From the NCBI RefSeq assembly GCF_011752995.1, contig NZ_VWWL01000019.1, positions 1 to 64,000 of the forward strand: 64,000 bases of DNA. The letters are read 5' to 3'. The notes under the pieces are model-generated. The model was given only the letters and a program-made list of their open reading frames with translations, was not told the origin of the DNA and did not search any database. Position numbers and translations under genes: made by a program. This DNA comes from Burkholderia sp. Ax-1724. GTDB lineage: Bacteria > Pseudomonadota > Gammaproteobacteria > Burkholderiales > Burkholderiaceae. Shown here one piece after another: positions 1-6,786 of this stretch (within the stretch, counting starts at the first letter, position 1; each line of letters opens with the position of its first letter).

Positions 1-204
1 CTTGAACGAGAACACCGGCTGGTTGTCCTCGCGTTTCAGATAGACCGGATTGCGCAGCCGCGCCGACAGGTTCGGCGCATGTTCGAGTTCGGTCTCGCGC
101 GCCACGTCGTAGACGCGCGCGGTCAGGATTTTCTTCAGGTAGTCGTGGGAAAGTGCAGCGCGCTCGGCCGCGACGACGGCCCGTTCGAGTTTGTTCGGCA
201 GCAA
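1..204 (-). CDS. ilvA: Threonine ammonia-lyase, biosynthetic (5' end only)
   Basis: The first 68 codons of a PLP-dependent threonine deaminase, which makes 2-oxobutanoate for isoleucine synthesis. The peptide contains HDYLKKILTARVYDV, NLSARLRNPVYLKRED and NQPVFSFK, all typical of IlvA. The last codon in the window is the Lys of SFK, the residue that binds PLP in the family. The likely start is TTG at 204-202, six bases after an AGGAG on the minus strand; there is no ATG before the conserved core. The long leader upstream (205-447) carries an Ile-rich leader peptide and a terminator, so expression is probably set by attenuation. The rest of the gene lies outside the window. Confidence 0.93.
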   Translation of the reverse strand, partial: MLPNKLERAVVAAERAALSHDYLKKILTARVYDVARETELEHAPNLSARLRNPVYLKREDNQPVFSFK

Positions 205-313
205 GGCAAGCTCCTGGTTAACAACGAAGATGCAACAACGAATCGACCGCGATCGATGGCAACGGACCACGATCGGCAGCAAGTTCGCCAGGAGGCAGGC
301 AGAAAAGCGGACA

Positions 314-342
314 TAAAAAAACCCGCCTCTGTGGCGGGTTAG
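314..342 (-). terminator. Attenuator terminator of the ilvA leader
   Basis: On the minus strand AACCCGCC (340-333), loop ACAGA, GGCGGGTT (327-320), then a run of U (320-315). This is a textbook intrinsic terminator about 110 bases before the ilvA start and about 36 bases after the leader-peptide stop. Its left arm, extended as CTAACCCGCC (342-333), can instead pair over 10 bp (one G.U) with GGTGGGTTAG (387-378), which overlaps the leader stop codon. That alternative pairing would be the antiterminator. Confidence 0.85.
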
Positions 343-377
343 TTTGTCACTGCCTTGTCTGTTCTATCCGACGTGCG

Positions 378-440
378 CTAACCCACCATTCGATGAATGA
401 TGCTAATAATCAGCGCAATACGGATGTCGAGGCAGTGCAT
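378..440 (-). CDS. Ile-rich leader peptide of the ilvA attenuator
   Basis: A 20-aa open frame, MHCLDIRIALIISIIHRMVG, with six Ile codons, four of them in the stretch LIISIIH. The position (before a terminator and ilvA), the codon content and the match of its stop region to the terminator arm fit a transcription-attenuation leader peptide that senses charged tRNA-Ile. If the ribosome stalls at the Ile codons, 378-387 is free to pair with the terminator arm and ilvA is read. If translation finishes, the ribosome covers 378-387 and the terminator forms. No good Shine-Dalgarno is visible; the message may be leaderless. Confidence 0.75.
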   Translation of the reverse strand: MHCLDIRIALIISIIHRMVG

Positions 441-447
441 GCAGGCG

Positions 448-476
448 ATCTTCGTCGACCCGGCGGGCTTTGTCAA
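448..476 (-). promoter_or_regulatory. Candidate sigma-70 promoter of the ilvA leader
   Basis: On the minus strand a perfect TTGACA (476-471), a 17-base spacer and GAAGAT (453-448), which keeps the A2, A5 and T6 positions of a -10 box. The start site would fall near 441-442, one or two bases before the leader-peptide ATG at 440, which would make the transcript leaderless. Inferred from sequence only. Confidence 0.45.
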
Positions 477-496
477 TCCCGCAATGCTCGACGCTG

Positions 497-524
497 CCGG
501 GGCGTGCAGGCTCGAACGCCCCGG
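497..524 (-). other. Hairpin downstream of acvB
   Basis: Perfect 8-bp inverted repeat CCGGGGCG/CGCCCCGG with a 12-base loop, 20 bases after the acvB stop. There is no U-run after it on the minus strand, so it is a weak terminator candidate or an mRNA 3'-end stabiliser. Confidence 0.4.
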
Positions 525-543
525 CGGGACAGCAGAGCGACGT

Positions 544-1824
544 TCAATCCTGCACGCCGCTCTGCTTTCTGAATGCGGTGAGAATCCGCTGCTCCAGCGC
601 GTTGTAATCGCGGCCAAAGTGATGGTCGCCGGACGTACGGATCACGTCGACACCGGTCTTGTCGAGCGCCGGACACAGCGTGTCGGTCTCGTTCTCGCCA
701 TAGAAGCATTGCACGATCGACGGCGGCACATGCGTCAATTCGGGCCGCACGTTCAGTGCCTTGTCGCTTGCGGGCATGCCGAGCCAGCCGCCCACGCGAA
801 TCTGGAAATCGGCGTCGGGTGCGAAGCCGAGCAGCGAGATCAGCGACACCTTCGCGCGCTGCTCCGCGGGCAAGCGGTTGTACGCGAACGGCATCACGTC
901 CGCGCCGAACGAATAGCCGACGAGCGCGATGTGTTGCGCGTGCCAGCGCGCGCCGTAGGTTTGCATCACGCGCGCGAGATCGCGGCTCGTTTGCGCGGGC
1001 GGCTTCTCGCTCCAGAAGTAACGCAGGCTGTCCCAGCCGATCACCGACACGCCATCCTTCTGCAACGCCTGCGCGATCGTCTTGTCGAGATCGCGCCAGC
1101 CGCCGTCGCCGGAGATCACGATCGCCATCAGGCCGTTCGGATGCGCGGCCGGCAATTCGATGAGCGGCAGATCGGACACGTCGTCATCGCCCGTCGATAC
1201 CGATTGCAGATGCGGCGTCAGCAACGCAACGAGACGCGTGCGATCGGCCGCGCCCGTGTTCGCCTTTTCGACGAAGCCGGGCACCTTGTCGTGAATCACG
1301 GTCGGGTCCGGCGCGCACGGGTGAAAGCGCGCGTCGAGCGTGCGCTCGGCATCGACCGAGACGGCGCCCGCAATCGTGTTCGACGGGGCCTGTTCGAGCA
1401 CGTGCATCGCGAGCGTCGCGCCCTGCCCCGTGCCCGCGACGATCGGCGCGAAGTACTGATTCGAGCGCGCTTGCCGTTCGAGCTGATGGCTCAACGCTTC
1501 GGCATCGCCGACGAGCTGATGGCAGGTCTCTTTCTTCGCGCTCAGGTTCGCGACGTATTGCGCGGTATCCACGCCGACGGTCATCGCACCGGCCTGCGCG
1601 AGCGCATCGGCGCTTTGCTGATCGGCCGCGCTCCAGCCGCTCGCCTGCGAATACAGCACGACGAAGCCGCGCAACGGCCCATCCGGCTGCGTGACCCGGA
1701 CCTCGCCATAGCGGCCGCCGGCGACGGTGGTGGTAGTGGTAGTAGTGGTGGCCGCATGCGCGAGCGCGCCGCCGCTGAGAACGCTCGCCGCGATGGCGAG
1801 CCGGAAAAACGGATGCAAGGTCAT
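544..1824 (-). CDS. acvB: AcvB/VirJ family periplasmic serine hydrolase (lysyl-PG hydrolase candidate)
   Basis: 426 aa. Residues 1-24 look like a Sec signal peptide ending ALAHA, followed by a run of eight Thr. The C-terminal half (about 230-420) is VirJ-like and carries the nucleophile elbow GYSFGAD (303-309) of alpha/beta hydrolases, after VISGDGGWRDLD; the N-terminal half is a second, more divergent hydrolase-like part with GTGQG. The start overlaps the mprF stop by ATGA (1821-1824), so the two genes are translationally coupled. In Rhizobium and Agrobacterium the same mprF/lpiA-acvB/atvA pair makes and hydrolyses lysyl-phosphatidylglycerol, and AcvB is reported as the hydrolase. Family and pairing are clear; the exact substrate here is inferred. 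Confidence 0.85.
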   Translation of the reverse strand: MTLHPFFRLAIAASVLSGGALAHAATTTTTTTTVAGGRYGEVRVTQPDGPLRGFVVLYSQASGWSAADQQSADALAQAGAMTVGVDTAQYVANLSAKKETCHQLVGDAEALSHQLERQARSNQYFAPIVAGTGQGATLAMHVLEQAPSNTIAGAVSVDAERTLDARFHPCAPDPTVIHDKVPGFVEKANTGAADRTRLVALLTPHLQSVSTGDDDVSDLPLIELPAAHPNGLMAIVISGDGGWRDLDKTIAQALQKDGVSVIGWDSLRYFWSEKPPAQTSRDLARVMQTYGARWHAQHIALVGYSFGADVMPFAYNRLPAEQRAKVSLISLLGFAPDADFQIRVGGWLGMPASDKALNVRPELTHVPPSIVQCFYGENETDTLCPALDKTGVDVIRTSGDHHFGRDYNALEQRILTAFRKQSGVQD

Positions 1825-4415
1825 GAACGCCGGCCTCCTGCCAGCAACGACAGGTCCGCCAGCGTGAAAAACACGCCCATCGAACCCGATGCCGCGAGAT
1901 AACGCGGCTCCCAGTGCGGCTGAAACTTGCTTTTGAAAGCACGCAAGCCGCGGAAGTTATAGAAACGGCCGCCGAAGCGCCACACGATACCGGCAACCCG
2001 ATGCCAGCGCGACGCCAGCGGCGTCGGCTGAACGCCCGAGAGCGGCGCGATGCCGAGACTCAGCGAGCGGAAACCGGCCTGTTTCAGATGCAGCGCGAGC
2101 TGCGTGAACAGATACTCCATCGCGTACGACGACGCGCTTTCGAGGTGGCGCATCACGCCGACGGTCGCTTCGGTATTCAGATCGGTCGTCATGAAGGTCA
2201 CGAAGGCGACCGGTTCGCCGTTCTGGCGCACCAGCATCACCGATTGCGCGGCCAGGTATTCGTCATGGAAAGCCGCGACCGAGAAGCTCTTCTCGCGCGC
2301 GTCGCGGCTGTCGAGCCAGCCGTCGGAAATGCCGCGCAGCGTTTCGAGCGAAGCCGGCACGTTGGCCTGATCGATCACTTCGACCGTGAAGCCGTCGCGC
2401 TCGCCGCGCTTGAGCGCATAACGCAGATGCGCGCGGTGCGAGCCCTTCAGATCGAAATCGTCGAGCACGATATGCGCTTCCTCGCCGAGCTTCATCAGCG
2501 TGAGACCCGCGTCGAGATAAAGCGGCAGCGCATTGGCACGCACCTGGTAGAACGCGGCGCGGCCGCCGTGCGCATGTGCGAGCGCGACGAACTTGCCGAT
2601 GAGACCGGCCCACTCCTCGCGCGGCCCCACCGGATCGTGCAGCGCGGCCCACGTGCGGCCGTATTTCGCGTACATCAGGAACGCTTCGCGCGATTCCGAA
2701 AACAGGAAGCTCTTGTCGCCCATCAGCGCGAGGCCGGCGTCGCTGCGCTCCTGCGCACGCACGATGCGCGCGGCGTCGTGCAAGTCCTCGGGCGCCGGCT
2801 TGACGAAACGCCCCGGCGCCGGACGCAGCAACTGCCAGAACGAAAACGTCGCGGCGAACAGGCTGGCGGCCAGTGTCGCGCGCAGCGCGCGCGGGGCGCG
2901 TTCGTCGAAGGCGAACTGCCACCAGAGATCGCGCGTGTACGGCACGTCGCGGAAGGCGAACAGCATGACCCACGTCGCCAGCATCAGCACCATGGCGATC
3001 GACACGAGCCAGCCCGCCGTGAAGCGCTCGGCGAACAGCGACGAATGACGGTTGAAGCGCTTGCGCGTCGCGAGCAGCAGCGCGATCAGCATACCGAGCA
3101 CGCCGGCCTCGACGAACGCGAGACCTTTGGTCAGCGACAACGCGAGACTCGACACCGCGAGCACGAGCGTCATCCACCATGCCGCGTCGAGCCGCCGCAG
3201 CAGACCGCGCGCGACGAACAGCAGCAGCACGCCGAGCACGCTGCACAGCATCTGCGAGCTTTCGAGCACCCACAGCGGCACCATATCGCGCAGGATATGG
3301 ATGCGTTGCCAGAACGCGGGCGTCGCGCTCGAAATCACCAGCATGCCGCCGACCACGAACGTGACGAGGCTCAGAAACAGCGGCGCGAGTTCCGACACGC
3401 GCTCGGCCTGCAGCCGCGACAGATGGTTCTTCAGCGCACGGCCTTCGAAACCCGCGAGCAACGCGGCCGACACCAGCAGCGGAACGCCGAAATAGATCGC
3501 GCGATAGGCCAGCAGCGCGGCAACCATCTGCTGCATCGGCACACTGCCGCTCAGCGTAAACACCATCGCCGCCTCGAACACGCCGACGCCGCCGGGCGTA
3601 TGGCCGATCATGCCGAGCAGCATCGCAGCCGCGTAGACGGTGATGAAACCGATAAAGCCGACGTTCGCGTGCGGCAGCAGCGTCCATAGCGCGAGACCGG
3701 CGGCCACCACGTCGAGCACGGCCAGCGCGACCTGGGCAAGCAGATCGCGGCGTGCGGGGATATCGAATGAAAGCCAGGACCAGCGCGTGCGGACCGGCCG
3801 CGTTTCGCGGCGGCACGCGGCGGCGGCGAGCCCCAGCGCGACCAGCAGCGCCGCGCCGCTCCAGCGCAGCGCCACCGGTGTGAGACGCAGCATCGGTGCG
3901 AGCTGGCCCGCCATGCAGACCATGCCGAGCGCGGTCATCAGCACGAGCGCCAGCGCCAGCGACACGCTGGTAAACACCGTCATGCGGCCGATCTGCGCGG
4001 GCGTGACGTTCGCCACGCCGTAGACGCGGGCGCGCACCGCCCCGCCCGTCAGCGCGCCGAAGCCGGTGGCATTGCCGAGCGCCGAGCCCGCGGTCGCGCC
4101 GACCCACAGCGCCGCGCGCGGCACGCTCGTGCCGAGATAGCGCAGCCCGACCGCGTCGCGTCCGACGAGCGCTACGTAGCTGAGCGCGGTCGCGCCGAGC
4201 GCGCCGATCCACCCGCTCGCCGACAGGTCTCGCAATTCGCGGATCACCGAGCGATAGTCGACCGCCTCGGACAGATGCTGCAACACGACCAGCAGCAGCC
4301 CGCAAATGACGAGCGCAAGCACGGGCGACAGAAGTCCCCGGCCGCCCGTCGCTTTCGCTGCGCGGCTGAGCCGCGCGCCGAGCCGGGCGAACGGGTGGTG
4401 AAGTCGACGAAACAT
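1821..4415 (-). CDS. mprF: Bifunctional lysylphosphatidylglycerol synthase/flippase MprF (LpiA)
   Basis: 864 aa from ATG 4415. The N-terminal part (to about residue 550) is a chain of hydrophobic segments, the flippase domain, including TPGGVGVFEAAMVF. The soluble C-terminal domain has the DUF2156 GNAT-type aminoacyl-transferase signature (SREAFLMYAKYGRTWAALHD, DPVGPREEW, YAMEYLFTQLALHLKQ). It transfers lysine (or another amino acid) from tRNA to phosphatidylglycerol and flips the product to the outer leaflet, lowering surface charge against cationic peptides and acid. The frame stays open about 390 bases upstream, but homology begins near MFRRLHHPFARLG, so 4415 was chosen; no strong ribosome site is visible. 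Followed directly by acvB. Confidence 0.92.
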   Translation of the reverse strand: MFRRLHHPFARLGARLSRAAKATGGRGLLSPVLALVICGLLLVVLQHLSEAVDYRSVIRELRDLSASGWIGALGATALSYVALVGRDAVGLRYLGTSVPRAALWVGATAGSALGNATGFGALTGGAVRARVYGVANVTPAQIGRMTVFTSVSLALALVLMTALGMVCMAGQLAPMLRLTPVALRWSGAALLVALGLAAAACRRETRPVRTRWSWLSFDIPARRDLLAQVALAVLDVVAAGLALWTLLPHANVGFIGFITVYAAAMLLGMIGHTPGGVGVFEAAMVFTLSGSVPMQQMVAALLAYRAIYFGVPLLVSAALLAGFEGRALKNHLSRLQAERVSELAPLFLSLVTFVVGGMLVISSATPAFWQRIHILRDMVPLWVLESSQMLCSVLGVLLLFVARGLLRRLDAAWWMTLVLAVSSLALSLTKGLAFVEAGVLGMLIALLLATRKRFNRHSSLFAERFTAGWLVSIAMVLMLATWVMLFAFRDVPYTRDLWWQFAFDERAPRALRATLAASLFAATFSFWQLLRPAPGRFVKPAPEDLHDAARIVRAQERSDAGLALMGDKSFLFSESREAFLMYAKYGRTWAALHDPVGPREEWAGLIGKFVALAHAHGGRAAFYQVRANALPLYLDAGLTLMKLGEEAHIVLDDFDLKGSHRAHLRYALKRGERDGFTVEVIDQANVPASLETLRGISDGWLDSRDAREKSFSVAAFHDEYLAAQSVMLVRQNGEPVAFVTFMTTDLNTEATVGVMRHLESASSYAMEYLFTQLALHLKQAGFRSLSLGIAPLSGVQPTPLASRWHRVAGIVWRFGGRFYNFRGLRAFKSKFQPHWEPRYLAASGSMGVFFTLADLSLLAGGRRS

Positions 4416-4484
4416 GGTGAGTGCGGGCCTTGCGAGAGCGGTCGCGGCAACGGGGCGTCGCGCGCGGTATCGCCTGTGTCGGCG

Positions 4485-4514
4485 ATTACAAAGAGATAAC
4501 GACAAAGCGTGCAA
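4485..4514 (-). promoter_or_regulatory. Candidate mprF promoter
   Basis: Minus strand: TTGCAC (4514-4509), 18-base spacer, TGTAAT (4490-4485). Predicted start near 4478, giving a leader of about 60 bases before the mprF ATG. Confidence 0.45.
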
Positions 4515-4903
4515 AAGGTTGACAGCATGAGCCATTTCGCTGTCGGTCCGGTTGCGCGGCGCGTCTGCGGAAGGAGCTGGTTGAAAGGCTTGGGCTCGCG
4601 GCATCGGATCGGCCGCCTTGCGTGCCGTCATCAGGCGCGGGAGCGCGCCGCAAGGCGCGGCACGGCCCATCGCGCCGTGCCGGAGATTTGGCGCGATTCG
4701 GTTTCTGAGGGGGAAAACGATCGCGGGTCTGAAGCGAAGGACTTCGGGTATGTCCCGAGGAACCGTATGTGGATGGCGCAGCCGACAACGGCCTGCCCGC
4801 GCCGGCAACGCACAGGCCCAGTATGCTCAGACGATTCCACCCACATCCGATCGAACCGTGCTCTGACCGCCCGGCTCCGCCCTGGAAACGGGGCCTGAAA
4901 GCA

Positions 4904-4930
4904 CGATGCCCGCTATTGGAGCGGGCATCG
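4904..4930 (-). terminator. Hairpin after the 47-aa small gene
   Basis: Perfect 11-bp stem (CGATGCCCGCT/AGCGGGCATCG) with a 5-base loop, 38 bases after the stop of the small gene at 4969. On the minus strand it is followed by CGTGCTTTC, so the U-run is weak. Confidence 0.5.
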
Positions 4931-4968
4931 ACGACTTCACCACGAGGCGCCTTGCGCGCCGGCGGGCT

Positions 4969-5112
4969 TTACAGCGGGCGGCGATACGCTTCGGCGATCA
5001 TGGCGCAGTTCTGCACATGCAGATGAAGCGCGTGCAGCGCCAGAGCGCGCAGCTTGCCGAACAGCGTGGTGGTAGCAGGAGTGGAACGGACTGCGGTCGA
5101 TGCGACGTTCAT
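4969..5112 (-). CDS. Small uncharacterised protein, 47 aa
   Basis: Starts MNVASTAVRSTPATTTLFGK and ends IAEAYRRPL. A Ser/Thr-rich N-terminus is followed by an amphipathic, His/Leu-rich stretch (LRALALHALHLHVQN). A GAGAG ribosome site stands eight bases before ATG 5112, an inverted repeat sits upstream (5139-5154) and a strong hairpin lies downstream, so it has the layout of a real one-gene unit. It was too short for usual gene calling. I do not recognise the family. It is divergent from the MFS gene at 5346 and shares its upstream dyad with the small gene at 52733. Confidence 0.6.
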   Translation of the reverse strand: MNVASTAVRSTPATTTLFGKLRALALHALHLHVQNCAMIAEAYRRPL

Positions 5113-5138
5113 GATGGGCTCTCTCGAATTAGGGTGAT

Positions 5139-5154
5139 AAGGGTTTATACCTAA
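5139..5154 (-). promoter_or_regulatory. Dyad TTAGG-TATAAAC-CCTT upstream of the 47-aa gene
   Basis: Minus strand TTAGGTATAAACCCTT, centred about 34 bases before the small gene's ATG. Nearly the same element (CTAGGTATAAACCCTAG) lies at 52678-52694 ahead of another small gene, in the same orientation. It contains TATAAA, so it may be a -10 region overlapped by a regulator site. Confidence 0.45.
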
Positions 5155-5345
5155 GCAATAACCCGATTATGATCTTTTTCATGGCGCAGCGCAACAAAAA
5201 CTGACGATCGCCGTGACGCTAGGGCCGCGATACACGTCAAAAACTGAAAAAGGGCGATATCGACAGGGCCGGCATCCACCATCCGCACCGCACAGGTGCA
5301 ATAATGCCCCCTTTACCCGTGGTGCTTTGCCGCAGCCCCGCCGCC

Positions 5346-6743
5346 ATGTCCGCCGCCCAGAAAGCCCTGATTGCACCCCTTATTGTCGCGTGTGCGATGT
5401 TCATGGAAAGCGTCGACGCGAACGTCATCGTCACCGCGCTGCCGGCGATGGCGCGCGATTTCGGGCGCGATCCGGTCACGCTGAAAATCGCCGTAACGAG
5501 CTACGTATTGGGACTCGGCGTGTTCATCCCCGTGTGCGGCTGGCTCGCCGACAAATTCGGCGCGCGCACGATCTTCCGCACGGCCATCGGTATCTTCGTG
5601 ATGGGTTCGCTGTTGTGCGCCGCATCGAATTCGCTCGCGACCTTCACGGTCGCGCGCTTCATCCAGGGCGTCGGCGGCGCGATGATGGTGCCGGTCGGGC
5701 GCATCATCATTTTTCGCGTCGTCGAGAAAGCCGATTTCATCCGCGCGATGAACTATCTGAGCGTGCCCGCGATGCTCGGCCCCGCGGCCGGCCCGCTGCT
5801 CGGCGGCTTCATCACGACCTATCTGCACTGGCGGCTGATTTTTTTCATCAACGTGCCGGTCGGCATTCTCGGCATCTATCTGACCAACCGCTACATCGCG
5901 AACACGCGCGAGCCCGACCCCGGGCCGCTCGACTGGATCGGTTTCATCCTGTCCGCGGCGGGCGCGGTGCTGCTGCTGCTCGGGCTTTCGCTGATCGGCG
6001 GCGAACTGATCTCGAACACGGACGCGTTCGGCATGTGCGCGATCGGCGCGGTGCTGCTCGCGCTCTACACCGTGTATGCCCTGCGCGTCCCGCTGCCGCT
6101 GCTCGATCTGCGCTTTTTCAGGGTGCCGACCTTCCAGGCGAGCGTGCTCGGCGGCTCGCTATTTCGTATCGGTCTCGGCGCGTTGCCGTTCCTGCTGCCG
6201 CTGCTGCTGCAGGAAGGCCACGGCATGAGCGCATTCCAGTCGGGCCTGATTACCTGCGCGTCCGCGTTCGGCGGCATGTTCATGCGCACGATCGCGTCGA
6301 GCGTGCTGCGCCGCTTCGGTTTCCGCACCGTGCTCGTATTCAACGCGGCGCTCTCGGGCATTTCGATTGCCGCCTGCGGGCTCTTCTTCCCGCACACGCC
6401 GACGTGGATTATCTGGGTCGTCGTGCTGCTCGGCGGCTTTTTCCCCGCGTTGCAGTTTACGAGCCTGAACTCGCTGACCTACGCGGAAATCGCGAGCCGC
6501 GACGTCGGCCGCGCGACGAGCCTCGGCAGCGTTGTGCAGCAGATGTCGCTCGGTCTCGGCGTGACGGTCGGCGGGATCGTGCTGCAGATTTCGCGCGTGC
6601 TGCACGGGCATCCGGGCATCATGTGGTCGGATTTCTGGCCCGCGTTCCTCGTGGTCGGGCTGTGCTCGTTCGCCTCGATTCCGGTCACGATGCGCATGCC
6701 GCTGCGCGCGGGCGAAGAGATTTCGCGCGGCGGACGGGGTTAA
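5346..6743 (+). CDS. MFS exporter, DHA2 (EmrB/QacA/MdtD-like) family
   Basis: 465 aa from ATG 5346. Many hydrophobic segments; the N-terminal MFMESVDANVIVTALPAMA corresponds to the family motif with a charged Asp in the first membrane helix, followed by GWLADKFGAR (MFS motif A) and RFIQGVGGAMMVPVGR. The nearest type is the MdtD/EmrB group of proton-driven drug exporters, acting in the inner membrane. No membrane-fusion partner is adjacent. An upstream in-frame ATG at 5304 adds 14 residues without helix character, so 5346 is preferred. It is a relative of the second MFS gene at 11652. Substrate unknown. Confidence 0.85.
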   Translation: MSAAQKALIAPLIVACAMFMESVDANVIVTALPAMARDFGRDPVTLKIAVTSYVLGLGVFIPVCGWLADKFGARTIFRTAIGIFVMGSLLCAASNSLATFTVARFIQGVGGAMMVPVGRIIIFRVVEKADFIRAMNYLSVPAMLGPAAGPLLGGFITTYLHWRLIFFINVPVGILGIYLTNRYIANTREPDPGPLDWIGFILSAAGAVLLLLGLSLIGGELISNTDAFGMCAIGAVLLALYTVYALRVPLPLLDLRFFRVPTFQASVLGGSLFRIGLGALPFLLPLLLQEGHGMSAFQSGLITCASAFGGMFMRTIASSVLRRFGFRTVLVFNAALSGISIAACGLFFPHTPTWIIWVVVLLGGFFPALQFTSLNSLTYAEIASRDVGRATSLGSVVQQMSLGLGVTVGGIVLQISRVLHGHPGIMWSDFWPAFLVVGLCSFASIPVTMRMPLRAGEEISRGGRG

Positions 6744-6786
6744 GCGGGGCCGGGCGGCTCCCGAGTGCGCACAGACGCCCTCGGTA

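Larger units (their letters stand above)
4416..4968. other. Intergenic region upstream of mprF
   Basis: No convincing gene; the short frames here have no recognisable motifs. It holds the candidate mprF promoter (4485-4514) and an 11-bp-stem hairpin (4904-4930). Confidence 0.6.

Noticed and set aside
397..1902. 501-aa plus-strand frame opposite acvB
   Set aside because: Arg-rich shadow of the high-GC acvB gene; no motifs, while the minus strand has clear AcvB features.
1914..3689. 591-aa plus-strand frame opposite mprF
   Set aside because: Antisense shadow rich in Arg, His and Gln; mprF is unmistakable on the other strand.
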